From positions 498,501 through 562,500 of the forward strand of contig NZ_CP107970.1 in assembly GCF_036090055.1 (NCBI RefSeq): 64,000 nt of DNA, read 5' to 3'. Each line of letters starts with the position of its first letter. Position 1 is the stretch's first letter. Position numbers and translations under genes: made by a program. Source of the DNA: Nocardioides sp. NBC_00368 (GTDB lineage Bacteria; Actinomycetota; Actinomycetes; Propionibacteriales; Nocardioidaceae). The notes below the pieces were generated by a model. That model saw only the letters and a list, made by a program, of their open reading frames with translations, was not told the origin of the DNA and did no database searches. Shown here in pieces: positions 1-9,157 of this stretch.

Positions 1-157
1 CGATCGTGCCGCCGGTGAGGCCGATGGTGGGTACGTCGCCTGCGGCCTGCAGGTCGGCCAGGCGACTGAGGAACTCCCCGGCCACCGCCGAAGCCAGCGC
101 CTCGGCGGTGTCGTGGACCTCGATGAGTGACTCGGGATGACCGTCGCGGGTCGTCAC
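1..157 (-). CDS. pgl: 6-phosphogluconolactonase, N-terminal part (runs off the window)
   Basis: Only the first ~52 codons are present. They begin with GTG (VTTRDGHPESL...) and reach a PTIGLTGGT segment, the phosphate-binding region near the N-terminus of 6-phosphogluconolactonases (glucosamine-6-phosphate isomerase fold). The enzyme hydrolyses 6-phosphogluconolactone in the oxidative pentose phosphate pathway. The start codon overlaps the pgi stop (GTGA), so it is translationally coupled and belongs to the tkt-tal-pgi unit. Zwf and OpcA, often found in the same operon in actinobacteria, may lie beyond the window or elsewhere. The call rests on a short stretch plus context. Confidence 0.75.
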   Translation of the reverse strand, partial: MTTRDGHPESLIEVHDTAEALASAVAGEFLSRLADLQAAGDVPTIGLTGGTI

Positions 158-1809
158 GCTCGCTTCTCTCTGTAGTAGGCGATGAGGGACTGGGTGGAGG
201 TGTCCTGCTGCTCGGCGGTCTTCGCGTCGCCGGAGACGGCCGGGCTGATCTGCAGGGCGAGCTGCTTGCCGAGCTCGACGCCCCACTGGTCGAAGGAGTC
301 GATGCCCCACACCACACCCTGGGTGAAGGTGATGTGCTCGTAGAGGGCGATCAGCTGACCCAGCACACCGGGGGTCAGCGACGGAGCCATGATCGACGTG
401 GTCGGCCGGTTGCCGGAGAAGACCCGCGCGTTGACGATGTTCTCCGCGGTGCCCTCGGCGCGCACCTGCTCGGCGGTCTTGCCGAAGGCCAGTGCCTGGG
501 TCTGGGCGAAGAAGTTGGCCAGGAACAGCTCGTGCACGTCGATGTCGCCGTCCGCGAGGGGATAGGCGGGGTTGGCGAACGCGATGAAGTCGGCCGGGAT
601 GACCCGGGTGCCCTGGTGGATCAGCTGGTAGAACGCGTGCTGGCCGTTGGTGCCGGGCTCGCCCCAGAAGACCTCGCCGGTCGCCGAGGTCACCGCGGTG
701 CCATCCCAGCGCACCGACTTGCCGTTGGACTCCATCGTCAGCTGCTGCAGGTACGCAGGGAACCGGTGCAGCAGCTGGGAGTAGGGCAGCACGGCGTGGG
801 TCTGAGCGTCGAAGAAGTTGACGTACCAGACGTTCAGGAGACCCATCAGCGCCGGCACGTTCCGGTCGAGCGGCGTGGTGCGGAAGTGCTCGTCGATCGC
901 GTGGAAGCCGCCGAGGAACTCGGTGAAGGCCTCCGGCCCGATGGCGATCGCCAGGGAGGTGCCGATGGCGGAGTCGACGGAGTAGCGGCCGCCGACCCAG
1001 TCCCAGAAGCCGAAGGCGTTCTCCGGGTCGATCCCGAAGTTGGCGACCTTGTCCAGCGCGGTGGAGACGGCCACGAAGTGCTTCTTCACCGCGTCGGCGG
1101 CGTCCACGTCGTCGCCCAGCGCATCGAGCAGCCAGGAGCGCGCCAGGCGGGCGTTGGTCAGCGTCTCCAGTGTCGAGAAGGTCTTCGAGGAGACGATGAA
1201 CAGCGTCGTCGCCGGGTCGAGCCCCTTGAGCGTCATGCCGGCGTCGGTGGGGTCGATGTTGGAGATGAACCGGCACTCGATCTCCGGGTGGCGGAACGGC
1301 TCCAGCGCCTCGTACGCCATCACCGGCCCCAGGTCGGAACCGCCGATGCCGATGTTGACGACCGCGCGGATCCGCTCGCCGGTGACGCCCTTCCACTCCC
1401 CGGACCGGACCCGGTCGGCGAAGGCGTAGACCTTCTTCAGCGTCTCGTGGACCGCGGGCACGACGTCGGTGCCGTCGACGACGAGGGACGCGTCGGCGGG
1501 AAGACGCAGCGCGGTGTGGAGCACCGCGCGGTCCTCGGTGACGTTGATGTGCTCGCCGGCGAGCATCGCGTCACGCCGCGCCTCCAGGCCGACCTGCTCG
1601 GCGAGCGCCAGCAGCTCGGCCAGGAGCTCGTCGGTGAGGAGGTTCTTGGAGAGGTCGACGTGGAGATCGGCCGCCTCGAAGGTGAAGCGTGAGGCCCGGC
1701 CGGGATCATCGGCGAACCACGAGCGCAGGTCGGGCTCAAGGCCGTCCCGTCGCTCGGTGAGTGCCTTCCAAGCGTCTGTCGTGGTCGCGTCGACCGGGCC
1801 CCCGCTCAC
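154..1809 (-). CDS. pgi: Glucose-6-phosphate isomerase
   Basis: Encodes 551 residues, the usual size for bacterial Pgi, and interconverts glucose-6-phosphate and fructose-6-phosphate in the cytoplasm. Visible family motifs include GIGGSDLGP (about residues 154-162), the sugar-phosphate loop FIVSSKTFSTLET, MESNGKSVRWDG, WGEPGTNGQHAFYQL with the catalytic Glu and His, and the C-terminal FDQWGVELGKQL with the catalytic Lys. It starts at a GTG whose G is the last base of the tal stop codon, so the two genes are coupled. Together with tal, tkt and pgl it makes a pentose-phosphate/glycolysis operon read on the minus strand. Confidence 0.97.
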   Translation of the reverse strand: MSGGPVDATTTDAWKALTERRDGLEPDLRSWFADDPGRASRFTFEAADLHVDLSKNLLTDELLAELLALAEQVGLEARRDAMLAGEHINVTEDRAVLHTALRLPADASLVVDGTDVVPAVHETLKKVYAFADRVRSGEWKGVTGERIRAVVNIGIGGSDLGPVMAYEALEPFRHPEIECRFISNIDPTDAGMTLKGLDPATTLFIVSSKTFSTLETLTNARLARSWLLDALGDDVDAADAVKKHFVAVSTALDKVANFGIDPENAFGFWDWVGGRYSVDSAIGTSLAIAIGPEAFTEFLGGFHAIDEHFRTTPLDRNVPALMGLLNVWYVNFFDAQTHAVLPYSQLLHRFPAYLQQLTMESNGKSVRWDGTAVTSATGEVFWGEPGTNGQHAFYQLIHQGTRVIPADFIAFANPAYPLADGDIDVHELFLANFFAQTQALAFGKTAEQVRAEGTAENIVNARVFSGNRPTTSIMAPSLTPGVLGQLIALYEHITFTQGVVWGIDSFDQWGVELGKQLALQISPAVSGDAKTAEQQDTSTQSLIAYYREKRA

Positions 1810-2912
1810 TACTTGACCGCCTCGATCTGGCCCTTGACGGTGTCGACGAGCTCGACCCAGGAGGCCTTGAACTTGTCCACGCCCTCGGTCTCCAGCACCT
1901 CGAAGACGTCGTCGAGGTCGACCCCGACCGAGCGCAGCGACTCGAAGACGGCGGCGGCCTCGGCGCCCTTGCCGGTGACGACGTCGCCCTTGACCTCACC
2001 GTGGTCGGCGAAGGCCTCCATGGTCTTCTCCGGCATGGTGTTGACGGTGTCGGCGACGACCAGGTCGGTGACGTAGAGGGTGTCGGGGTAGGCCGGGTTC
2101 TTGACGCCGGTCGAGGCCCACAGCGGCCGCTGGGCGTTGGCGCCCGCGCCGGCCAGCGCGGTCCAGCGCTCGCTCTGGTGCACCTCCTCGAAGGCGGCGT
2201 ACGCAGCGATGGCGTTGGCCACCGCGGCCTTGCCCAGCAGCGCGCTGGCCTCGGGCGTGCCGATGGCCTCGAGCCGCTTGTCGATCTCGGTGTCCACGCG
2301 GGAGACGAAGAACGAGGCGACGCTGCGGATCGCGGACAAGTCCTTGCCGGCGGCCTTGGCCTGCTCCAGACCGGTCAGGTAGGCGTCCATCACCGCGCGG
2401 TAGCGCTCGACCGAGAAGATCAGGGTCACGTTGACCGAGATGCCCTCGGCGATCGCGGCGGTGATCGCCGGCAGGCCCTCGAGGGTCGCCGGGATCTTGA
2501 TCAGCGCGTTGGGGCGGTCGACCTCGGCCCACAGCGCCTTGGCGGAGGCGATCGTCGCGTCGGTGTCGTTGGCCAGGGTCGGCTCGACCTCGATCGAGAC
2601 CCGGCCGTCGTCCTTGGTCGCCTCGGCGACCGGGGCGAGGATGTCGCAGGCGTTGCGTACGTCCCGGGTGGTGAGGCCGAAGATGATCTCGTCGACGTTC
2701 TTGCCCTCGGCCACGAGCGAGCGGAGCTGCTCGTCGTAGCGCTCGCCGTTGGCGATCGCGGCGGCGAAGATGGTCGGGTTGGTGGTCACCCCGACGACGG
2801 ACTTCTCCTTGACGAGCTCGGCGAGGTTGCCGGTCTCGATCCGCTCGCGGGAGAGGTCGTCGAGCCAGATGGATACGCCGGCCTCGGCCAGCGCCTTGAG
2901 ACGGTCAGACAT
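1809..2912 (-). CDS. tal: Transaldolase
   Basis: A 367-residue transaldolase of the actinobacterial type, which transfers a dihydroxyacetone unit between sedoheptulose-7-phosphate and glyceraldehyde-3-phosphate. The N-terminus shows GVSIWLDDLSRERI and VVGVTTNPTIF. The Schiff-base lysine is in NALIKIPAT, followed by NVTLIFSVERY and SFFVSRVDTEIDK. It lies 3 nt after tkt and overlaps the pgi start, the usual tkt-tal-pgi order of actinobacteria. Nothing unusual was seen. Confidence 0.97.
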   Translation of the reverse strand: MSDRLKALAEAGVSIWLDDLSRERIETGNLAELVKEKSVVGVTTNPTIFAAAIANGERYDEQLRSLVAEGKNVDEIIFGLTTRDVRNACDILAPVAEATKDDGRVSIEVEPTLANDTDATIASAKALWAEVDRPNALIKIPATLEGLPAITAAIAEGISVNVTLIFSVERYRAVMDAYLTGLEQAKAAGKDLSAIRSVASFFVSRVDTEIDKRLEAIGTPEASALLGKAAVANAIAAYAAFEEVHQSERWTALAGAGANAQRPLWASTGVKNPAYPDTLYVTDLVVADTVNTMPEKTMEAFADHGEVKGDVVTGKGAEAAAVFESLRSVGVDLDDVFEVLETEGVDKFKASWVELVDTVKGQIEAVK

Positions 2913-2915
2913 ATT

Positions 2916-5027
2916 TCATGCTCCCTTGTTGATGGCGGCGAGGCTCTCCTTGGCGGCCGTGACGACCGCCTCGGGGGTGAAGCCGTACTCCTTGAACAGC
3001 AGCGCCCCGGACGCCGAGGCACCGAAGTGCTCCAGCGAGACGATCCGGCCGGCGTCGCCGACGTACTCCCGCCAGCCCTGCTTCACGCCCGCCTCGACGC
3101 TGACGCGCGCCTTGACGTTGGGCGGGATCACCGAGTCGCGGTAGTCCTGGTCCTGGGCGTCGAACCACTCCAGGCAGGGCAGCGAGACCACGCGGGCGCC
3201 GATGCCCTCCTTCGCCAGCTCCTCGCGGGCGGCGACGGCGTACTGCACCTCGGAGCCGGTGCCGAGCAGCACGACGTCGACGGTCCCGGTGGGGGAGTCG
3301 AGGAGTACGTAGCCACCCTTCGCCACACCCTCCGTGGTCGCGTAGCCGTCGACCCCGCGCGGGAACGTCGGCAGCGCCTGACGGGTCAGGATGAGCGCCG
3401 AGGGGCGGTCGTGGTGCTTGAGCACCTCGAGCCACGCGGCGGCGGTCTCGTTGGCGTCGGCGGGCCGGACCACGTCGAGGCCCGGGATGGCCCGGACCGC
3501 GGCGAGGTGCTCGACCGGCTGGTGGGTCGGGCCGTCCTCACCCAGGCCGACGGAGTCGTGGGTCCAGACGTGGATCACCGGCAGCTTGGACAGCGCCCCG
3601 ACGCGTACGGCGCCGCGCATGTAGTCGGAGAACTGGAAGAACGTGCCGCCGAAGGCCTTGGTGGGCGAGTGGGCAACGATGCCGTTGAGGATCGCGCCCA
3701 TGGCGTGCTCGCGGATGCCGAAGTGGAGCACGCGGCCGGCGTAGGGGTCGCCCTTCCACTCGTGGGTCGAGCGGTCCTCGGGCACGAAGCTCGGCGCACC
3801 GGAGATCGTGGTGTTGTTGGAGCCGGCGAGGTCGGCCGAGCCGCCCCACAGCTCGGGCAGCACCGGGGCGAGGGCGTTGATCACCTTGCCGGAGGCGGCA
3901 CGGGTGGCGATGCCCTTGGCGTCGGCCTCGAAGAACGGCAGCGCGTCGGCGATGCCGTCGGGGAGCTCCCCGGCCTGCATCCGCTCGAGCAGCTTCGCGC
4001 GCTCCGGGTTGGCCTCGGCCCAGGCGGCCTCCTCGGCACGCCAGGCCTCCTCGGCCTTCTCGCCGCGCTCGATGAGCTTGCGGGTGTGGGCGAGCACCTC
4101 GGGGTCGACGTCGAAGGACTTGGCCGGGTCGAAGCCCAGCACCTTCTTGGTCGCGGCGACCTCCTCGACGCCGAGCGCCGAGCCGTGCGCGGCCTCGGTG
4201 TTCTGCGCGTTGGGGGCCGGCCAGGCGATGATCGTACGCAGCACGATCAGCGACGGCTGGTCGGTGACCTCGGCAGCGGCGTTGATCGCGTCGAAGAGCG
4301 CCGGCACGTCCTCGGTGTAGCCGGTGCCGTCGTGGGTCCAGTCGACCTCCTGGACGTGCCAGCCGTAGGCGCGGTAGCGGGCGGCGACGTCCTCGGTGAA
4401 CGCGACGTTGGTGTCACCCTCGATCGAGATCCGGTTGGCGTCGTAGATCATCGTGAGGTTGCCGAGCTTCTGCGTGCCGGCGATCGAGCTGGCCTCGCCG
4501 CTGACGCCCTCCTGCAGGTCGCCGTCACCGGCCAGGACGTAGGTCTTGTGGTCGAACGGGCTCGGCTGGTCGACCGGGGTGTCCGGGTCGAGCAGGCCGC
4601 GCAGCCGGCGCTGGGCCATCGCGATGCCGACGGCGTTGGCGACACCCTGGCCGAGCGGGCCGGTGGTCACCTCCACGCCGCGGGTGTGGCCGCGCTCGGG
4701 GTGACCCGGGGTCAGCGAGCCCCAGGTGCGCAGGCTCTCCAGGTCGCCGAGCTCGAGGCCGAAGCCGCCGAGGTAGAGCTGGATGTAGAGGGTCACGCTC
4801 GAGTGGCCGACGGAGAGCACGAACCGGTCACGGCCGAGCCAGTCGGTGTCGGCGGGGTTGTGCTTCATCACCTTCTGGAAGAGCAGGTACGCCGCCGGCG
4901 CCAGGCTCATCGCGGTGCCAGGGTGGCCGTTGCCGACCTTCTGCACGGAGTCCATGGCGAGAACGCGGACGGTGTCCACGGCCTTGCTGTCCAGATCGGT
5001 CCACTCGAGTACAGGTTTGGTGCTCAC
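2916..5027 (-). CDS. tkt: Transketolase
   Basis: A ThDP-dependent transketolase of about 703 residues that moves two-carbon units between pentose and hexose phosphates. The N-terminal ThDP domain shows GNGHPGTAMSLAP and GDGDLQEGVSGEA, the central Pyr domain shows REHAMGAILNG and THDSVGLGEDGPTHQP, and a transketolase C-terminal domain follows. I chose the GTG at 5027 (VSTKPVLEWTDLD) because it matches the family N-terminus and has an AAGG-like ribosome site. An in-frame GTG at 5057 would add ten residues. It is the first gene of the operon, transcribed away from ctaB. Confidence 0.95.
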   Translation of the reverse strand: MSTKPVLEWTDLDSKAVDTVRVLAMDSVQKVGNGHPGTAMSLAPAAYLLFQKVMKHNPADTDWLGRDRFVLSVGHSSVTLYIQLYLGGFGLELGDLESLRTWGSLTPGHPERGHTRGVEVTTGPLGQGVANAVGIAMAQRRLRGLLDPDTPVDQPSPFDHKTYVLAGDGDLQEGVSGEASSIAGTQKLGNLTMIYDANRISIEGDTNVAFTEDVAARYRAYGWHVQEVDWTHDGTGYTEDVPALFDAINAAAEVTDQPSLIVLRTIIAWPAPNAQNTEAAHGSALGVEEVAATKKVLGFDPAKSFDVDPEVLAHTRKLIERGEKAEEAWRAEEAAWAEANPERAKLLERMQAGELPDGIADALPFFEADAKGIATRAASGKVINALAPVLPELWGGSADLAGSNNTTISGAPSFVPEDRSTHEWKGDPYAGRVLHFGIREHAMGAILNGIVAHSPTKAFGGTFFQFSDYMRGAVRVGALSKLPVIHVWTHDSVGLGEDGPTHQPVEHLAAVRAIPGLDVVRPADANETAAAWLEVLKHHDRPSALILTRQALPTFPRGVDGYATTEGVAKGGYVLLDSPTGTVDVVLLGTGSEVQYAVAAREELAKEGIGARVVSLPCLEWFDAQDQDYRDSVIPPNVKARVSVEAGVKQGWREYVGDAGRIVSLEHFGASASGALLFKEYGFTPEAVVTAAKESLAAINKGA

Positions 5028-5057
5028 GAGGTGCCTTTTCAAATCGGTGGATTCCAC

Positions 5058-5198
5058 ATGGGAGGTTCTTGGGCTGGCCGTGGGGGGCTGCCGAATCCGA
5101 GCCTACTCACGCCCCGGGTTAGACTGCGAGCCGCATGCTGTGAACTGCTTGTATGAGCCGCATGTGACGCCTCAACCCGATCGAGAAGGATCTTCTCA
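5058..5198. promoter_or_regulatory. Divergent promoter region between tkt and ctaB
   Basis: About 140 bp separates the divergent tkt operon and ctaB, so both promoters must lie here. No convincing -35/-10 pair was picked out. A purine-rich AGAAGGA just before the ctaB GTG is the likely ribosome binding site. Confidence 0.45.
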
Positions 5199-6134
5199 GT
5201 GACGCACGTCGAACAGCCGGTCCCCGACCTCGACCAGCGTAGCGACCGCGCGTCAATGCGCGATGTCATCTCGGCGTACGTCTCCCTGACGAAGCCCCGC
5301 GTGATCGAGCTGCTGCTGCTGACCACCGTGCCGGTGATGTTCTTCGCCGCGCAGGGCGTCCCGGGCGTCGGCCTCGTCGCCGCCACCGTCGTCGGCGGGA
5401 TCTTCTCGGCCGGATCGGCCTCGGTCTTCAACTGCGTGTACGACCGCGACATCGACGAGCAGATGAGGCGTACGCGACGCCGGGCCCTGCCGCGCCACGT
5501 GGTCACCCCGCGTGCCGCCCTGATCTTCGGCTCGGTGCTGGCCGTGCTCTCGGTGCTGGTGCTCGGATTCTTCGTCAACTGGCTCTCCGCGGGCCTGTCG
5601 CTGGCCGCCAACGCGTTCTACGTCTTCGTCTACACGATGCTGCTCAAGCGGCGCACCACCCAGAACATCGTCTGGGGCGGCATCGCCGGCTGCTTCCCGA
5701 CCCTGATCGGCTGGACCGCGGTCACCAACCAGGTCTCCTGGGAGCCGCTGATCCTGTTCATGGTCGTCTTCTTCTGGACCCCGCCGCACACCTGGGCGCT
5801 GGCGCTGCGCTACCGCGAGGACTACGCGCAGGTCGACGTCCCGATGCTGCCGGTGGTCAAGTCCGCCCGCCACGTCGGCGGCCAGATCGTGGCCTACTCC
5901 TGGGTCATGGTCGCCACCTCGCTGCTGATGTGGCCGATGGCCTCCACCGGCTGGCTCTACCCGGTTGCCGCCATCGCCCTCGGCGCCGTCTTCCTCGTCC
6001 AGGCCCACCAGCTGCACGCGCGGGCCAAGGGCACCGAGGACCTCACCAAGATCCGCCCGATGCAGCTCTTCCACTCGAGCAACCTCTACCTGAGCCTGCT
6101 CTTCGTAGCCCTCGCGGTCGACCCGCTGTTCTGA
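5199..6134 (+). CDS. ctaB: Protoheme IX farnesyltransferase (heme o synthase)
   Basis: A 311-residue UbiA-family integral membrane prenyltransferase that farnesylates heme b to heme o for cytochrome oxidase. The first prenyl-diphosphate/metal motif is visible as NCVYDRDIDEQMRRTRRR, and the second conserved loop as YREDYAQVDVPML after WTPPHTWALALR. Several hydrophobic segments span the protein. It starts at GTG with an AGAAGGA site upstream. The next enzyme of the pathway, ctaA, lies just downstream in convergent orientation. Confidence 0.95.
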   Translation: MTHVEQPVPDLDQRSDRASMRDVISAYVSLTKPRVIELLLLTTVPVMFFAAQGVPGVGLVAATVVGGIFSAGSASVFNCVYDRDIDEQMRRTRRRALPRHVVTPRAALIFGSVLAVLSVLVLGFFVNWLSAGLSLAANAFYVFVYTMLLKRRTTQNIVWGGIAGCFPTLIGWTAVTNQVSWEPLILFMVVFFWTPPHTWALALRYREDYAQVDVPMLPVVKSARHVGGQIVAYSWVMVATSLLMWPMASTGWLYPVAAIALGAVFLVQAHQLHARAKGTEDLTKIRPMQLFHSSNLYLSLLFVALAVDPLF

Positions 6135-6204
6135 TTGCGATTGCTTCGCAGTTCGCGCAGCGCTTGCGCTTGATCCTCGTCTTCCTCCGCTCCGTTCGTC
6201 GCTG

Positions 6205-6240
6205 GCGCTCCTCACTGCGCTGCGTCCAGACGAGGAGCGC
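6205..6240. terminator. Candidate bidirectional terminator between ctaB and ctaA
   Basis: A perfect 9-bp inverted repeat, GCGCTCCTC and GAGGAGCGC, separated by 18 nt, lies in the gap between the convergent ctaB and ctaA. There is no strong T run, so this is a positional inference. Confidence 0.5.
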
Positions 6241-6270
6241 TTCAGCGCTGGGCGCTGAGGACTGCGAGGT

Positions 6271-7170
6271 TCAGGCGTGGGCGCGGACGGAGCAGACGAC
6301 GCGGGCGAGGCCGGCGGAGATCAGGGCGGCGCCGAGCATGTGGAAGCCGACCAGGACGACCGGGAGGTCGGTGAGGTACTGCACCCAGCCGATCAGGCCC
6401 TGGGCGAGCTCGATGACCAGCAGCACGATCGTGACCTGACGGACGTACGCGTGCTTGCGGCCGAGCCACAGCGTCACCAGGGTCGCCGCGATGAGCACGT
6501 AGACGGCGTAGGCGTGGATGTGGGACATCATCGCCGGGTCGAGGCCGGTACGCCGGGACTCGAGGTCTCCGGAGTGAGGGCCGGAGCCGGTCACGACGGT
6601 GCCGAGCCAGAGCGAGAGCCAGCCGACGACGAAGGTGACGAGCGCGGCGGTGCGGACGCTGCGGGGCGCGGCCTCGCGCTCGGGCGAGCGGAGCTCGTCG
6701 AGGAGCCAGACGCACAGGCCGACCATCGCCATCGAGGCGAGCAGGTGGAGCGCGACGACGTAGGGGTTGAGCTCGGTGAGCACCGTGATGCCGCCGATGA
6801 CCCCTTGGAGCGGTACGCCGCAGGCGATGATGATCGCCAGGTTTCGGATGACCCCGCGCCGGTTCCAGACGGCGATGACGACGGTGATGGCGATGGCAGC
6901 CAGGACGTAGGTCAGCAGGCGGTTGCCGAACTCGATGACCCCGTTGATCCCGAGCGCCTCGTGAGCCACGTAGGACTCCTCGGTGCACTTGGGCCAGGTC
7001 GGACAGCCGAGCCCGGAGCCGGTCAGCCGGACCACCGCGCCGGTCACGACGATCCCGATGTTGGCGACCAGGTTGGCGATGGCCAGACCGAACGCGTGGG
7101 TGCGGAGCCAGGCGAGGACCTTGTCCTTGGCCGAGGGAGCCGGGCCGGTGGCGGGTTCGGTGGATGTCAT
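6271..7170 (-). CDS. ctaA: Heme A synthase
   Basis: A COX15/CtaA-family membrane protein of about 299 residues that oxidises heme o to heme a. It has about eight hydrophobic segments. The extracellular cysteine pair typical of this type is seen in GLGCPTWPKC, and conserved histidines occur near HEALGINGVIEFGNRLLTY, ALHLLASMA and HIHAYAVY. The chosen ATG overlaps the stop of the upstream ABC permease gene (ATGA), suggesting translational coupling. An ABC exporter next to ctaA/ctaB is common in actinobacteria, but its substrate is unknown. Confidence 0.93.
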   Translation of the reverse strand: MTSTEPATGPAPSAKDKVLAWLRTHAFGLAIANLVANIGIVVTGAVVRLTGSGLGCPTWPKCTEESYVAHEALGINGVIEFGNRLLTYVLAAIAITVVIAVWNRRGVIRNLAIIIACGVPLQGVIGGITVLTELNPYVVALHLLASMAMVGLCVWLLDELRSPEREAAPRSVRTAALVTFVVGWLSLWLGTVVTGSGPHSGDLESRRTGLDPAMMSHIHAYAVYVLIAATLVTLWLGRKHAYVRQVTIVLLVIELAQGLIGWVQYLTDLPVVLVGFHMLGAALISAGLARVVCSVRAHA

Positions 7171-7958
7171 TCCCACTTGAAGGTCCTAGCTGTGAGGGTG
7201 GAGCCGAGAAGGGCCCAGATCAGGAGTACGCCGAGGTCCCGCCAGGCCGGGGCGCCGTCGAGGAAGGCGGTGCGTACCGCCTCTCCCAGCGCGCCCGAGG
7301 GCAGCCAGCGAGCGACGTCCCCGTAGGCGCCGTAAGCAGTCAGCGGCAGCACCACGGCGCCGCCGGCGAGGAGGAGCAGGTAGATGAGGTTGGCCGCGGC
7401 CAGGGTCGCCTCCGCGCGCAGGACACCGGCGACGAAGAGCCCGAGAGCGGCGAAGGCCAGGGTGCCCGTCGCGATCGCCAGGAAGAAGGCGAGGACGGTG
7501 CCGAAGCCGGCAGCCGGGGTCCAGCCGAGGATCTGGCCGACGCCACCGATGATGAACAGCTGCACGAGCTGGACGCAGCCCAGCGCGAGCACCTTCCCGG
7601 CGAGCAGGCCGGTCCGGGGGAGCGGGGAGGCGCCGAGCCGCTTGATCACGCCGTAGCGCCGCTCGAACCCGGTCGCGATCGCAAGGCTCGTGAAGGAGGT
7701 CGACATGATCGCCAGCGCCAGGACGCCGGGGGTGAGGAGGTCGACCAGAGGCCGGTCGGTGCCGAGGTCGAGGTCGATCGCGTTGCCGGCGGTGACGCCG
7801 CCGATGAGCACCATCACCGGGATCACCACGGCCAGGAGGAGCTGCTCGCCGTTGCGGAGCATCAGCTTGGCCTCCATCAGCGCCTGGGCGACCACCTGCC
7901 GGGTGATCGGGGCGCCGCCGGGCTTGGGGGTGAAGGTCCCCGTGGCCACCTCAGACAT
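7167..7958 (-). CDS. ABC-2 type transporter permease
   Basis: A 263-residue membrane protein with about six hydrophobic segments, including LLLAVVIPVMVLIGGVTAG and LALAIMSTSFTSLAIATGF. This is the layout of ABC-2 (DrrB-like) export permeases. It overlaps the upstream ATPase gene by 8 nt, so the two form an ABC exporter. The start is ATG (MSEVATGTFTPKPG). The substrate cannot be told from sequence. The position beside ctaA suggests a link to heme/cytochrome biogenesis, but this is only association. Confidence 0.9.
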   Translation of the reverse strand: MSEVATGTFTPKPGGAPITRQVVAQALMEAKLMLRNGEQLLLAVVIPVMVLIGGVTAGNAIDLDLGTDRPLVDLLTPGVLALAIMSTSFTSLAIATGFERRYGVIKRLGASPLPRTGLLAGKVLALGCVQLVQLFIIGGVGQILGWTPAAGFGTVLAFFLAIATGTLAFAALGLFVAGVLRAEATLAAANLIYLLLLAGGAVVLPLTAYGAYGDVARWLPSGALGEAVRTAFLDGAPAWRDLGVLLIWALLGSTLTARTFKWE

Positions 7959-8910
7959 GCTCGACCCCCTCCGTGAGGAGCCCTCCGGTGAGATCGAGGA
8001 AGACGTCCTCGAGGCTCCGGCGGCCCAGCGTCAGCGACTCCGGGAGGACGTCGTTCTCCTCGCACCAGCGGCTGACCTTGGCGAGCGTGGTCGGGTCGGC
8101 CTTGCCGGTGACCCGCATCGAGCGCTCGTCCAGCAGGGTGACCTCGGTGTCCTCGCCGAGCGCCTTGCGCAGGGACTCGCGGGCACCGGGCGGGAACGGC
8201 TTGGTCACGACCAGCCGTACGGTCGCGGTCGCGCCGCCACGGGTCAGCTCCAGCGGCGTGCCGGAGGCGATCATCCGGCCGCGGTCGATGATGTGCACCT
8301 GGTCGGCCAGCTCCTCGGCCTCCTCCAGGTAGTGGGTGGTCAGCACGACGGTCACGCCGTCCGCGCGCAGCTCGCGCAGCAGCTCCCAGGTCGTACGCCG
8401 CCCCTGCGGATCCATCCCGGCGGTCGGCTCGTCCACGAACACGAGCTCGGGGCGGCCCACCAGCGCCATCGCCAGGCCGAGCCGCTGCTGCTGCCCGCCG
8501 GAGAGCCGCCGGTAGGGGGTGCGACCGCACTCGCCCAGACCCAGCCGCTCCGCCAGGTAGTCGACGTCGAGCGGATGAGCGTGCAGCCGGGCGATGTGCT
8601 TGAGCATCTCCATGGCGCGTACGCCGCTCCAGGCGCCCTGCCCCTGCAGCATCACGCCGATCCGGGGGAGCAGCTGCTTGCGGTCGGCGATCGGGTCGAG
8701 CCCGAGCACGCGCACCGTGCCCTGCTGGGGCTTGCGATAGCCCTCGCACGTCTCCAGGGTGGTCGTCTTCCCGGCCCCGTTCGGGCCGAGCACGGCCGTG
8801 ATCGAGCCCTCCGCGACGCTCAGCGTGAGTCCGTCGACGGCCGTCTTGTCGCCGTAGGTCATGCGCAGGTCGCGTACCTCGACAGCAGGCCTGGCGACGG
8901 AAGATTCCAC
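7951..8910 (-). CDS. ABC transporter ATP-binding protein
   Basis: A 319-residue ATPase subunit of the DrrA/CcmA type. Walker A is GPNGAGKTTT (about residues 40-49), the signature LSGGQQQRLGLA, Walker B LVFVDEPTAGMDPQ and the H-loop TTHYLEEAEELAD. The last ~100 residues form the extra C-terminal domain common in DrrA-like exporters. It is the first gene of the minus-strand unit ATPase-permease-ctaA. Its promoter must lie in 8911-9157. Confidence 0.93.
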   Translation of the reverse strand: MESSVARPAVEVRDLRMTYGDKTAVDGLTLSVAEGSITAVLGPNGAGKTTTLETCEGYRKPQQGTVRVLGLDPIADRKQLLPRIGVMLQGQGAWSGVRAMEMLKHIARLHAHPLDVDYLAERLGLGECGRTPYRRLSGGQQQRLGLAMALVGRPELVFVDEPTAGMDPQGRRTTWELLRELRADGVTVVLTTHYLEEAEELADQVHIIDRGRMIASGTPLELTRGGATATVRLVVTKPFPPGARESLRKALGEDTEVTLLDERSMRVTGKADPTTLAKVSRWCEENDVLPESLTLGRRSLEDVFLDLTGGLLTEGVEHV

Positions 8911-8990
8911 GGCGGCAGTCTAAGAAGGCGCACGCCAGGGGCCCAATCGCGTAGCGGTGATCCTGTGGATTCTTAGCTGTCTGTAAGGAC

Positions 8991-9025
8991 GTTGGCCGCC
9001 CAACTCCCACCGAAGGACGGCCAAC
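8991..9025. other. Stem-loop in the 8911-9157 intergenic region
   Basis: GTTGGCCG (8991-8998) and CGGCCAAC (9018-9025) form a perfect 8-bp inverted repeat in the 247-bp gap between the divergent ABC ATPase and VOC genes. It could be an operator or a structural element. No coding potential is seen in the gap. Confidence 0.35.
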
Positions 9026-9157
9026 GCGGGGATGAGACGCGATGCCCCCGGGGCCATGACGCGGTGTCTCAGAAACAATTTCTGCTCAGAAGAGCAACAG
9101 CAAAGCCGGTCAGGAATCGAGAAGCCCCGGCGGCCCCGGGATTCCTAGGGTCAAGAC

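Noticed and set aside
127..1692. Long plus-strand ORF opposite pgi
   Set aside because: Antisense shadow of a clear pgi; low-complexity Gly/Val/Arg/Asp composition from high-GC codon bias.
1761..5156. 1131-codon plus-strand ORF opposite tal/tkt
   Set aside because: Antisense shadow; tkt and tal have all family motifs on the other strand.
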